Assembly: GCA_964423665.1 (NCBI GenBank)
Contig: CAYRFX010000003.1
Location: 1 to 64,000, forward strand
DNA from: HGM04593 sp964423665
GTDB lineage: Bacteria; Bacteroidota; Bacteroidia; Bacteroidales; Bacteroidaceae
Direction of reading: 5' to 3'
DNA length: 64,000 nucleotides
Made by a program: the position numbers and the translations under genes. The notes below the pieces were generated by a model that had not been told where the DNA came from, did not search any database, and saw only the letters and a program-made list of their open reading frames with translations. Below, in pieces: positions 36,549-45,907 of this stretch; within the stretch, counting starts at the first letter, position 1, and every line of letters begins with the position of its first letter.

Positions 36549-39500
36549 TTAGAGTGTAACATTCAAATAGAACTCAAACCCTTGGCTGTAAAGATAGTCG
36601 GTACCACGTTCTATCTTCACCGAAGAAACGCGCAAAATATCGGTAAAATTGACACCGGCACGCATGTTGCGCAAACGCAGTTTCTTACAAATCTTGTCGT
36701 CGAACTCATAGCTGAAGTTAAGCGAGCCGAGTGTGAGCGTGTTCTCTTCCTCGGCAAAGCGGTCGGTCTGCTTAGGAGTTGAGGTGTCGGCGATATCCTT
36801 GTATATTGCCACGTCGCCGGGTTGCTTCCAACGGTCGTCGAACACACGCTGGTCGGCATTGTAGCGGGGGTCGGCACCCTCGACCTTGGTGGCACGAGTT
36901 GTGTTATATATCCAAGCACCAAGGCGGAAGTTAAACAACGCATACAGGCTGAATCCTTTCCAATAGAGATTGGTGGAGAATGTTCCTGTGTATTCGGGCT
37001 CGGTGTCGCCTATAAGTACCTTGTCATCGGGGTCATACTCGAATGTACGCTCACCGTTACGTTTGATATAAATCTCTTTACCGGTCGCAGGGTCGATACC
37101 ACCCGAACGCACAAGTTTAAGAGCAGTAACACTCTCGCCCTCGGCATACTGAGGAAGGGGATAATCATACATACTTGCATTCTCCTGGTTTGTTTTGTTT
37201 ATCTCCTCAAGAGCTTTGTTAATCTTGGTGATTTTGTTACGGTTCATATAACCCGTTGTTCCAAGCCTCCAATAGAAGTCGTTTGTGCGGAACAGATAAC
37301 CATCGAGCTGGAACTCGATACCTTTGTTCTGCATCTCTCCAAGATTGCCTTTGGCCGATGTAACACCTGTTGAGGGTGCTTTTGTCTTGTCGAGCAGCAA
37401 ATCGGTTGTGTTGCGTATATAAGCATCAACAACAAGGTTCAAGCGGCGGTTAAACATACTGAAATCGACACCTATGTTATAGTTCATTGTACGTTCCCAA
37501 GCAAGATCCACATTACCTATCGTGAGGGGCACGGCACCTATACCGTTCTTATACTCATAGGTGTTAAGGTAGTTATACATAGTCATTGCCTGGAATGGGC
37601 TGAAACTAACCTTACCTGTGTAACCAAGGCTTCCGCGCAACTTGAATATGTCGAAATGTTTCTTCACATTCTTCAAAAAAGCCTCGTTCATTACATTCCA
37701 GCCGAGACCGCCCGACCAGAAATGACCATAGCGGTTGTTCTCGCCAAACTGTGAGGAACCCGTCATACGCCAGGTACCATCCAAGAAATAACGGTTTCGA
37801 TAAGATATGTTACCCGTAGTGAACATACCCACATCGGCAGTCTCGGAGAGTGAGCCGTAAGGAGTAATATCTGTGGGATAACCCGAGGCACTGCCGATGA
37901 ACGAGAGGTTATCGTTGTAGAAACCTATCGCCTGCATTGTTTCGCTTGTACTTTCGGCATGGTTAATTTCCCATCCCGCCGAGAGGCTCACGAGTGATTC
38001 GTTTTTGAAGAACTTGTTGAATGTAGCCACCATATTTCCATTGTAGCTTGTACCATCGCTTGTGCTCTTGGTATATTGTCCTTTCTTTGAAATGTCGGTT
38101 ACATTCTTATAAACGAGAGACTTGGGTGATGTAAAAATATCGCTGAACTCAGAGTCGGTAGAGATATTGAAATGACCTGTGAGCAGGAACATCTTGCTTA
38201 TATCCCAACGAAAATCGGTACTATTGCTGAATGCACGCGAACCGCTTGTTGAGAAACTGCCGAGAGAGGCCTCGTACAAGGGGTTGTTTATGTCCCAAGC
38301 GAGGTCGGTGTTCACCGTTCCGTCATCGTTATACATTTTATCATAAGGATTCATCTTCACATACTGCGAGAATGAACCATAGGGAGTGTTCTTTGTGTCA
38401 ACCTCCTGATAGGTGGTTCTGTTGGAGATTGTTATGGAGTTGTTTATAAAATAGTCGAGTTTGAAACCTATGCTGTAACGCTTGCGATAGTCGCCTTTCA
38501 TAACACCGCGGGTGTCGCCTATGCGACCCGTAAGTTCGTAACGCATATTGGTTGCACCGCCATAGATGCGCAACGAGTGGTCGTGCGAAAAAGCAATGCG
38601 TGCGGGTTGCGACAGCCAGTCGGACTCTTGCCCTGCCATCACCTGTTTGTATTTTTCGTTGTAGAGAACGTCATAATCATACTGCGAGGGCAATCCTGTT
38701 TCTGAATTTACAGCACTACCGGCTGTATAAAGCCCTGCAAGACGCTCATATTCGAGTTTTTCTGCAGCGTTCAACACATCATAATCATCGAGCATGGGGA
38801 ACTGCAGATTTCCTGTAAAGTTATATTGTACACGCAATGTGCTCTCGAGAATGGGCTTGCGTGTAATTACAATGACACCGTTTGCAGCCTTTGAACCATA
38901 AAGGGCAGTTGCCGATGCATCTTTGAGCACAGTAACCTTTTCAATCTCATTAATATCGAGGTCGTAAAGATCCTGCATTGATATTTCAGTACCATCAAGA
39001 ATAATGGTAGGTTGGTTTACCTGTTGTCCTTGGTTTGAGAATGAACTCATTCCGCGAAGAACAAGTTCGGGGAGGTTATTGGGGTTTGAACCCTGGCTGG
39101 TGTTCTGCACCATAGACATACCGGGTGTGAGGGCAGCAATAGCACCAATAAGGTTGGTACCCGACACCTGTTTCAGCTCCAGCGCACTGATCTCTGTGGC
39201 AGAGCCGGTAAATGTTTCTTTGTTTTTTGTTACAAAACCAGTAATAACCACGTCGCTCAACGAATGTGAATCTTCACTGAGCTCAATCTTCATACCGGCA
39301 AGCTTGCGCGAAGATGAAGAAAATCTCACGGTGTTGTAACCCACGAAAGAGATTTGTACCTCAAAATCTTTCTCAGTTGTTGTAATACTAAAAGCACCAT
39401 CAGTATCGGTAACTGTTCCGTTGAGCATCTTGCTACCCTTCCACAGGGCAACAGAAGCACCAATAAGCGGGGTTCCGCCTTTTTTCTCAACAACAACACC

Positions 39501-39656
39501 ATATATTCTGGTACCTCTTTCATCGGACATCTCCCCGGCTGTTCCGACTCCATTTTCCGAAGCAAATGCCACCTGCGCTGTTAGCATAAATACAGACAGA
39601 ACAAAGCAAAGCAATAACTTGCCGGCAGATTTCATTTTCTTGTGTTTTTTGTCCAT
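36549..39656 (-). CDS. SusC/RagA-family TonB-dependent transporter
   Basis: 1035-aa outer-membrane transporter. Signal peptide (about residues 9-32), a carboxypeptidase-like CNA-B domain (IYGVVVEKKGGTPLIGA) and plug domain with SLSDVVITGFV, PELVLRGMSSF and TVLKDASATALYGSKAANG, the unmistakable SusC/RagA plug motif. The remainder is a 22-strand barrel, with WKQPGDVAIYKD near the end and the terminal aromatic strand. Takes up large ligands using TonB energy. It heads the operon with susD. No anti-sigma/ECF or hybrid two-component regulator is adjacent, which leaves its control open. Confidence 0.95.
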   Translation of the reverse strand: MDKKHKKMKSAGKLLLCFVLSVFMLTAQVAFASENGVGTAGEMSDERGTRIYGVVVEKKGGTPLIGASVALWKGSKMLNGTVTDTDGAFSITTTEKDFEVQISFVGYNTVRFSSSSRKLAGMKIELSEDSHSLSDVVITGFVTKNKETFTGSATEISALELKQVSGTNLIGAIAALTPGMSMVQNTSQGSNPNNLPELVLRGMSSFSNQGQQVNQPTIILDGTEISMQDLYDLDINEIEKVTVLKDASATALYGSKAANGVIVITRKPILESTLRVQYNFTGNLQFPMLDDYDVLNAAEKLEYERLAGLYTAGSAVNSETGLPSQYDYDVLYNEKYKQVMAGQESDWLSQPARIAFSHDHSLRIYGGATNMRYELTGRIGDTRGVMKGDYRKRYSIGFKLDYFINNSITISNRTTYQEVDTKNTPYGSFSQYVKMNPYDKMYNDDGTVNTDLAWDINNPLYEASLGSFSTSGSRAFSNSTDFRWDISKMFLLTGHFNISTDSEFSDIFTSPKSLVYKNVTDISKKGQYTKSTSDGTSYNGNMVATFNKFFKNESLVSLSAGWEINHAESTSETMQAIGFYNDNLSFIGSASGYPTDITPYGSLSETADVGMFTTGNISYRNRYFLDGTWRMTGSSQFGENNRYGHFWSGGLGWNVMNEAFLKNVKKHFDIFKLRGSLGYTGKVSFSPFQAMTMYNYLNTYEYKNGIGAVPLTIGNVDLAWERTMNYNIGVDFSMFNRRLNLVVDAYIRNTTDLLLDKTKAPSTGVTSAKGNLGEMQNKGIEFQLDGYLFRTNDFYWRLGTTGYMNRNKITKINKALEEINKTNQENASMYDYPLPQYAEGESVTALKLVRSGGIDPATGKEIYIKRNGERTFEYDPDDKVLIGDTEPEYTGTFSTNLYWKGFSLYALFNFRLGAWIYNTTRATKVEGADPRYNADQRVFDDRWKQPGDVAIYKDIADTSTPKQTDRFAEEENTLTLGSLNFSYEFDDKICKKLRLRNMRAGVNFTDILRVSSVKIERGTDYLYSQGFEFYLNVTL

Positions 39657-39783
39657 TGATGTAAATTGCGTTTATATTTTATTATTAGAAGTGTACAAAC
39701 CTCCGGTTTTGGGACTTGTTGCCCCCACATTTTATTATTTATATCAAATAACAAATATTATATAATATAAATAAGGTATAAAT

Positions 39784-39823
39784 ATTTCCATAAAGAACCC
39801 CAATTGGGGTTCTTTATGGAAAT
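39784..39823 (-). terminator. Palindromic terminator after the 690-aa protein gene
   Basis: A perfect 40-bp palindrome (39784-39823) with no spacer; the centre CAATTG would form a small loop. It begins 10 nt after the stop at 39834 and separates this unit from susC. Confidence 0.82.
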
Positions 39824-39833
39824 TATATTATAA

Positions 39834-41906
39834 TTACTTAACAAGTACTTTCTTGCCGTTTACGATGTAGATACCGGGAGCGGTAATCTCATCGAGCTTG
39901 CGACCTGAAAGGTCGAAGATACCCTCAACAGCAGTTTCGGTCTCCTCTACTACAGAGTCGATACCGGTTGTGTCGCCCTTTGTGAGAACTACATTAGTAT
40001 AGAGAGCACCCTCAACGGTAACTCCACCTGCCTCAGAATCTATTACATTGATTCGGAAGTCGTCCATTGAAATGGTTCCGTCCTCGTTCACGGTGAAGTT
40101 CAACGCTGTTGTACCACCATCTTTGTCGCAAAGAGTATGATAATACACAGGATTACTCCAACCGGTCTCGGGATCAAGAACTGTTTTACAACCAAGGTAG
40201 CCACCTGTAGCATCATATGTAGCCGAACGTGTATCCGTAGCCAATGTTAAAGAGTTTCCACCATAATTTATAGTTGTCAGACCATCGTAGTTGAAGAACT
40301 CTGTGAGCAGGTAGCGGCTCCAGCCCTCGTTCCACTCAATTTTTGCAACGAACTCAGAAGGCCACTCTCTTGTTGTGTCGAATACCTCAACATCGGCTGT
40401 GAGGAAATAACCGCTTGCCCACTCAAAAGGCTCAACGTGTTTCACGGCTGTAATATCCTGATAGAATACAACGGGCATGGGATCGTATGAGTTGTCATTG
40501 ATTGTCTTCTGAATGAAGAAAGGATCGATAGTGATTGTACCATCATCGTTCAATGTGAATGTCAATGAGGTTTGTTCACCCATGCCATCGTACATTGTCA
40601 AATACTCGCCACCGCTAAATGCCTCAAGATAGAATGAGCCCCCCCAAGCCTGTGTCAAGTCGAGAGTTGCGCTCTTGCCATCATCAGCAACCTGAATGAC
40701 AGAAGCGCCCCATGTAGCAGTATAGGGATCTTTACCCATAAACTCTGTTATATAGAATGCACCGGGAGTTTTCTCCTCAATTACAATCTGGAACTCAGAA
40801 GGCCACTCGCCAAATGTGGCAGCAAGTTCCTCATTGGCAATGATAACATCTTTTGCTGTTACATCAAATGTACCTGCCCAAGAGAAGCCCTTTGTAGCCT
40901 CGCTCTCGCGTGTAGCGTAACCCCAGTTAAGACGCTGAACAATGGGGAAGCTCCATTTACCCTCAATCTTAACCTCGCCGGTCTCTTCATCGGTAACCTC
41001 TGTCTCGGTCCAAACGCTATCCTGACGAACATAGATTTTATCCCACTGCATCAACACAGTCTCGCTCTGATACTGGAATGTGAAAGCACCATCTTTCTTA
41101 GCAGCGGGAGATGCAGCACCAAAGAAATACTTGTTCTCACCATCTACAAGGTAAAGGCTGTCATAAGGGATTGTGAGCATATTGCCATCAAATGTACCGG
41201 GCAATGTGAAAGGCTCAAAATCGCCAAATGCGATTGTTGCATCATAAGCTTTGTTTGTCTCATCTGTTGCAACAAGTGACATTGTAAATGTATAGGCAAA
41301 TGTAGAGTCGTTGCGAACATAACCTTCAACAGGCTCATAATCATAATCACCTGCAATAGAGGGAATCTCAATAGTCTCGGCCTCTACAAGTACCATTTTA
41401 CAGCTTGTAAACTTGGCAACAGTCTCAGCAGTCTCAGCAGCATGGTTCATACCACCTACAATTGTAAAATCGGGAATTGTGAGAGTTTTTGTTGCATCGT
41501 CATAAGCCCACTCCAACTCGCTATAAGAGTTTGCATAAGAATAAGGATAACCACCTTCGGCAAAAGACATTGCAAGGGCATTACCCCACTGACCATTGTT
41601 AGCATTCAAGATAAACAAAGTTTGTGTGTCGGCAATAAATTTCTGAGGATAAATAGTTCCACTACCACCGGCAAAACCTGTAATTTTTGCTGAATAGTTA
41701 CCATTCTCGTCGGCTGTAATCACGACCTCGCTCTCGGCAGCAAAAAGACTGGCATACTGCTGACCATACTCTGTCGTCTCGACAGTTGCGGTAAATTGCC
41801 ATTTACCGTACAAGTCTGTAATACTGCTTGCCTGTGCATTGGCTTTTGTTGCCAATGTAAAGAAAGAAAGCAGCATTGCAAAACTCAAAAGAGTAAATTT
41901 TTTCAT
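39834..41906 (-). CDS. Secreted repeat protein with sorting-type C-terminus, unknown function
   Basis: 690 aa with a signal peptide (LLSFFTLATKANAQ). The body is all-beta and repetitive: two modules (about residues 350-480 and 505-640) share the pattern WPSEF, then ITEF or LTEF, then LTFTLNDDGTITID or LNFTVNEDGTISMD. Two N-terminal modules (about 25-160 and 168-300) are more diverged. The end GIFDLSGRKLDEI, PGIYIVNGKKVLVK is a type A-like sorting tail, as used by type IX secretion. No enzyme motif is seen; a surface binding protein is possible. It is 74 nt after the TlpA-like gene and shares its transcript. Confidence 0.7.
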   Translation of the reverse strand: MKKFTLLSFAMLLSFFTLATKANAQASSITDLYGKWQFTATVETTEYGQQYASLFAAESEVVITADENGNYSAKITGFAGGSGTIYPQKFIADTQTLFILNANNGQWGNALAMSFAEGGYPYSYANSYSELEWAYDDATKTLTIPDFTIVGGMNHAAETAETVAKFTSCKMVLVEAETIEIPSIAGDYDYEPVEGYVRNDSTFAYTFTMSLVATDETNKAYDATIAFGDFEPFTLPGTFDGNMLTIPYDSLYLVDGENKYFFGAASPAAKKDGAFTFQYQSETVLMQWDKIYVRQDSVWTETEVTDEETGEVKIEGKWSFPIVQRLNWGYATRESEATKGFSWAGTFDVTAKDVIIANEELAATFGEWPSEFQIVIEEKTPGAFYITEFMGKDPYTATWGASVIQVADDGKSATLDLTQAWGGSFYLEAFSGGEYLTMYDGMGEQTSLTFTLNDDGTITIDPFFIQKTINDNSYDPMPVVFYQDITAVKHVEPFEWASGYFLTADVEVFDTTREWPSEFVAKIEWNEGWSRYLLTEFFNYDGLTTINYGGNSLTLATDTRSATYDATGGYLGCKTVLDPETGWSNPVYYHTLCDKDGGTTALNFTVNEDGTISMDDFRINVIDSEAGGVTVEGALYTNVVLTKGDTTGIDSVVEETETAVEGIFDLSGRKLDEITAPGIYIVNGKKVLVK

Positions 41907-41980
41907 ACGCTTTTTTTAATTTAAGTTTATAATTAGGTTAAAAAATCTGTTCTTCTATAAATTATTTAATGCTCGCAGGG

Positions 41981-43333
41981 TTATTTAAGCCCTTCGAGCA
42001 TCTCCTTGACACCTATTCCCATGCTGGGACGCGGTGCGTCGTGCATATATAAGCGACCCTCTTTATCGTATATGGCAAAGAAGGGAACGCCTTTGGGGTT
42101 TAATGCCTGATAGAGACGATTCTCCTTATCCAATAACTGATGCCCGTGCAAGCCAAGCTCCTGCATCTTTGCCTTCCATGCATCTTCTTTTTTGTCTATG
42201 GATATCGACACAAAGACTACATCGGGGTTCTGCAACTCTTTTTCAAGTTTTTGCAGGTGGGGAGCCTCTTTAACGCAGGGAACACACCACGATGCCCACA
42301 TATCTATATATACATATTTCCCACGGAATTTTGAAAAATCGACCACATTGCCATCAGCGTCGCGCAACACCACTTCGGAGGGGAATGCAGCTCCCTTGAT
42401 GGTAGCACGGCGTTTCTCATATTCCTTTATATAATTATTGTCCAGGTTGTATTTTTCCACCACGGCTTGCAACTGTGCAAGACCTCCATCAAAATCGTGT
42501 GCAAAATTATGACGTGCCATGAATTTTGATATTAAAGAGGATGAGATAGTTTCAAGCAGTTCTTTGTTGGTGTATTTCGAGTACAGGCAATCGAACTTAG
42601 CTATAAGCACAGTATCCATGGGAAGTTCTTCTGCCACAATCATATTGGTCTCCTGGAATAGTGTTGCCATGCTGCAATCGAAGAGTTTCTCATAATCGCC
42701 AAGCACGTCGCGACCACTGAAAAGCAGGTGGGAGCCGGCACGTTTGGCATTTCTCACTGCGCTGTGCACTCCGTTGTATGCCGATGTGTATGCCCACAAT
42801 TTCACATACTCCTCCACTACGGGGGCAACCTCTTCGGCAGCTATGAGAGAATCGGCAGTCACAATATAGCCACGGAGCATCTCATAGAGCTTGCCATTCT
42901 CGGTCGCGGGGGTGTGCCATATGGCTCTGCCATTAGCCGAGGAGAATTCGCTGTATTTGCCCAGTAATATATTCTCGCGGCTGTCATTCACGCCGGGGTT
43001 ACCTGCCGACATATCAACCTCCACAATATCCTCTTTCTGCTCGCCGGGATAATAGAGCACAGTGAAGAACTGCGCACCATCTTTCACAGCCACAAAACGA
43101 TAGAGACCGTTGGGCGATGTGGGGATTTCTGCCGAAAATTGATTGGGAGCAATGGATTTCAGTGCTTTTGATTTATATTCCGCACCGGGTTTCATGGGAC
43201 TCATGAAGAGTTTTATCTCTGTTGCGGGCTCCTCTGTTGTAATTTTTATGATGAATTTCTTGCCAAAAGACTGCATGGAAACAAGAGTGCAGATGACAAG
43301 AACAACTGTTCTTAACAGGCTGTTTTTTAACAT
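41981..43333 (-). CDS. TlpA-like periplasmic thioredoxin-fold protein
   Basis: 450 aa from ATG 43333, signal peptide LVICTLVSMQSFG. A DUF4369-like N-terminal region and a helical middle are followed by an AhpC-TSA/thioredoxin domain (about 317-450) with WASWCVPC (Cys350, Cys353), typical of TlpA/ResA-type reductases. It could reduce disulfides or haem-related thiols in the periplasm. Pairing with a secreted repeat protein beside SusCD suggests a role in processing an imported ligand, but that is inference. Confidence 0.88.
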   Translation of the reverse strand: MLKNSLLRTVVLVICTLVSMQSFGKKFIIKITTEEPATEIKLFMSPMKPGAEYKSKALKSIAPNQFSAEIPTSPNGLYRFVAVKDGAQFFTVLYYPGEQKEDIVEVDMSAGNPGVNDSRENILLGKYSEFSSANGRAIWHTPATENGKLYEMLRGYIVTADSLIAAEEVAPVVEEYVKLWAYTSAYNGVHSAVRNAKRAGSHLLFSGRDVLGDYEKLFDCSMATLFQETNMIVAEELPMDTVLIAKFDCLYSKYTNKELLETISSSLISKFMARHNFAHDFDGGLAQLQAVVEKYNLDNNYIKEYEKRRATIKGAAFPSEVVLRDADGNVVDFSKFRGKYVYIDMWASWCVPCVKEAPHLQKLEKELQNPDVVFVSISIDKKEDAWKAKMQELGLHGHQLLDKENRLYQALNPKGVPFFAIYDKEGRLYMHDAPRPSMGIGVKEMLEGLK

Positions 43334-43360
43334 TTTCGTGTTTGCGTATAAATTCGGGTG

Positions 43361-43368
43361 CAAAAATA
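43361..43368 (-). promoter_or_regulatory. Predicted -7 box of the TlpA-like gene
   Basis: Minus-strand TATTTTTG, 28 nt upstream of the ATG at 43333. No -33 TTTG is evident. Confidence 0.5.
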
Positions 43369-43427
43369 CAAAATAAATCGACAGTTTGCTAATATTTTTA
43401 TAAATAAATGCATTTTTTTCAACAAAA

Positions 43428-44324
43428 TCATGTTGATTTTCGCTCTGCGACGCTTACAAAGTATATTCCCATGCAAATCAACAACATTGCAAGCAATAGC
43501 ATAAAATCGAAACGATCCTGCCCCAAGAGCAGCGACACTATGGTGGCAACAAGCAGAGTAACATAACCATAGATGGCAACAAGGGTGGTTTTAAGGTATT
43601 TTATCCCGATGGGCACAAGCAAATAGCTTATTGCGGTGGGAAAAACAAGAACAAAAAGAAAAACCCAAATCGCTGTGGGATTGAAATGGGTGGTGAACAT
43701 TGGAGCCGAAACATCGCCGAATATTGAAAAGACAAGTGCAGAGAGGGTTGCTCCTGTGAATGTGTAGCGCAGCATCACAAGATTACTCACCCGCCTGAGC
43801 AGTGCCGAGGAGTTTATGAGATACACAGAATAGCATATTGAACTTACAAGAGCTATCGTGTTACCCAGCAGGCGGTTAGTTGCAAGGTCGTGCGCGGGAG
43901 ATGCGAGCGAGGCTGCCACCACCCCGCAAAATCCTAAAAGAATGCCGGCAACTTTGCCCGCAGTAACCCTTTCGTTGCGCATGACAACAGAAAACAGAAA
44001 TACCCAGATGGGCTGTGTGGCATTGAAAATGGCAAAATTCACAGGGGTGGTATAGCTCATTCCCACCGCATAAAGCGACATATAGCCAAAGACTGCAAAT
44101 GCACCCAAAAGCAACAGTTTTACCTTATCGCTCTTGGTAGATGTATCGGGTTTATCGAATATTGCCAGCAACCAGAAGAATGCGGTACCGAACAGCAGGC
44201 GCAGAGTAACAAGCCCCATAGGAGTTATCCACAATGGCAGCAGAAACTTAGTGCAGTTTACATTAAGCCCCGCAGTTATGCGCGAGGCTATAAGTGCCAA
44301 AGAGCCTTTTACACTATTATTCAT
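43428..44324 (-). CDS. EamA/DMT family transporter
   Basis: 298 aa with ten predicted membrane segments in two EamA repeats; the conserved SYTTPVNFAIFNATQPIWVF of repeat one corresponds to the usual loop. It is a drug/metabolite exporter family; members export amino acids, nucleosides or drugs, but the substrate cannot be read here. It lies 21 nt after the MFS gene and both are minus, so co-transcription is likely. Confidence 0.85.
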   Translation of the reverse strand: MNNSVKGSLALIASRITAGLNVNCTKFLLPLWITPMGLVTLRLLFGTAFFWLLAIFDKPDTSTKSDKVKLLLLGAFAVFGYMSLYAVGMSYTTPVNFAIFNATQPIWVFLFSVVMRNERVTAGKVAGILLGFCGVVAASLASPAHDLATNRLLGNTIALVSSICYSVYLINSSALLRRVSNLVMLRYTFTGATLSALVFSIFGDVSAPMFTTHFNPTAIWVFLFVLVFPTAISYLLVPIGIKYLKTTLVAIYGYVTLLVATIVSLLLGQDRFDFMLLLAMLLICMGIYFVSVAERKST

Positions 44325-44345
44325 CGTTATTGGCGTTATTGACCG

Positions 44346-45533
44346 TTATCTTCTTTTCATCTCTCTCACCATCAGTACCATTGTTGAGAAAAGACCGATA
44401 CAGGCGTTAAGAGCAAATGCAAAACGCATGCTTTTCACACCCGACAGCTCTTGCAGGAAATCCACGATGGGTGGGCAAAGGACTATTGCAACATAATTCA
44501 TAACCATGACCAATGCCATCGCATAAGTTGCATTATCGGAGGTTGCAACGGCTGATGTGCGGTCATATACACAGGGCTGCGCAATACCATACCCCACTCC
44601 CGCCAATAGTGTACCAAGCACTATTCCCACAATGTGATTATTAAAAAAAATTATTAACAAACCACAAGAGATAAGCAGGAGACAGGCAAGAAATTCCTTG
44701 CCTCGCAAAAAGGCGAGCAACTTATTAAGAAAGAGACCGGGCAACATTATAAAAAGGAAAAAGAGAGATATAACCACGCCCGATGTCCCGCTGCTGTAAC
44801 CATGATCCGTCATCAGAAACGGCAGGTTTACACTTATTATCATCACCAAGAATGTAATGAGAAAATAGTAGAGCATGAGCCGCGAAAGAGCACGATAGTT
44901 AATGCCCGAGGAGAGCAAAGCATGGGCAGATACATTCTTTTCTTGTGTAGAAACAACGCTCTCCTCGGCACTTTTTATATTACGAACAAGAAAAAGGGAA
45001 ACAAGTGGAAGCAGATAGACCAAAAAAGGCAGTCGCCATTCTATTTCAGCAAGATAACCGGTGAGCGCCGTTGCTGCAACAAGCGACAGGTTGTTTATTG
45101 CCGAGCTGTATCCGAACTGTCGCGTGCGCTGTTCGCCCGTAAAATAACGGGTGATGAGAGAAGTGGAAAGAGGTGTTATAATACCCGCACCCACCCCAAG
45201 CAGCACACTCACAACTATGAGCTCGGTTATTGTCCCGCAGAAGAGATAGAGCACCCCACTGAAAAGAAAGACAACAAGACCTATAACAAGCAAACGCACA
45301 TAACCCACACTATTGCTCAGCTTGCCTGCCAATAATATAAAAGGTATTATCAATAGCGATGGCAAGGAGGTGAGCATTTGAATATCGAACTCTGTTGCAT
45401 GCTTGAAAATTTTTGACAAATCACCCAATATGGGGGATATTGCAAGACCGGGCAAGGAGGTGAGTGCCGACACCGACCATATTCCCACAAGTGCCCATAA
45501 TGAGATGTACCCTTTTCCTGTTTCTATTTTCAT
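44346..45533 (-). CDS. Major facilitator superfamily transporter
   Basis: 395 aa, twelve predicted membrane segments. The cytoplasmic loop between segments 2 and 3 (GKLSNSVGYVRLLVI) fits the MFS motif G-x-L-x-x-x-x-G-R-R/K position. ATG 45533 (MKIETGKGYISLW) was chosen over a longer frame whose extra 37 residues contain part of the palindromic element. Drug exporter-type architecture (motif C-like AGIITPLST). Divergent from gadB, with no obvious link to glutamate. Confidence 0.83.
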   Translation of the reverse strand: MKIETGKGYISLWALVGIWSVSALTSLPGLAISPILGDLSKIFKHATEFDIQMLTSLPSLLIIPFILLAGKLSNSVGYVRLLVIGLVVFLFSGVLYLFCGTITELIVVSVLLGVGAGIITPLSTSLITRYFTGEQRTRQFGYSSAINNLSLVAATALTGYLAEIEWRLPFLVYLLPLVSLFLVRNIKSAEESVVSTQEKNVSAHALLSSGINYRALSRLMLYYFLITFLVMIISVNLPFLMTDHGYSSGTSGVVISLFFLFIMLPGLFLNKLLAFLRGKEFLACLLLISCGLLIIFFNNHIVGIVLGTLLAGVGYGIAQPCVYDRTSAVATSDNATYAMALVMVMNYVAIVLCPPIVDFLQELSGVKSMRFAFALNACIGLFSTMVLMVREMKRR

Positions 45534-45612
45534 ATTTCTTATTATATGATTTGGAGTTAAAACCTTGAAATTTATTGCATATGCTTCAGCTTGTATAAAT
45601 TCCATATTTGCG

Positions 45613-45687
45613 TTGTCATTCCGAACGTATGTGAGGAATCTCACATACTGTTTTGAAAGAGATACTTCACTGCGTTCAGTATGACAA
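45613..45687. repeat. REP/MITE-like imperfect palindrome
   Basis: Terminal inverted repeats TTGTCATTCCGAACG (45613-45627) and CGTTCAGTATGACAA (45673-45687) differ at 2 of 15 positions. Inside is a perfect 9-bp hairpin GTATGTGAG/CTCACATAC (45627-45648). This arrangement (GTCATTC-GAACG ... CGTTCAG-ATGACA) recalls a widespread short repeat family seen between genes in many bacteria. A single copy was seen in this window. Confidence 0.75.
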
Positions 45688-45907
45688 AACTTTAGTTTTG
45701 AATTAAAACTTTGGACTTAGTCCATTGGTTTACTTTTCTACAACATTGCCGGATTGATTTTTGTTTGCAGATTAAATGCAGCGCACTGCAAACAACCCCG
45801 CCCACGGTTTTTGAAAACATAAAAAAAAGCAAAAGATTAAACTGTGGAGACGGGAAAGTTGTTTATATGCTGTGAAAGAACTTTTATTCACCTAAATCTA
45901 CAAAAAA
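45688..45907 (+). promoter_or_regulatory. gadB upstream region with alternative hairpins
   Basis: Between the palindromic element and gadB. TTGTTTGCAG (45761-45770) can pair with CTGCAAACAA (45786-45795), while TGCAG (45777-45781) can also pair with CTGCA (45786-45790). The two structures share the CTGCA strand and exclude one another. The canonical TTTG/TAnnTTTG promoter is not clear. A regulatory leader is possible but unproven. Confidence 0.4.
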
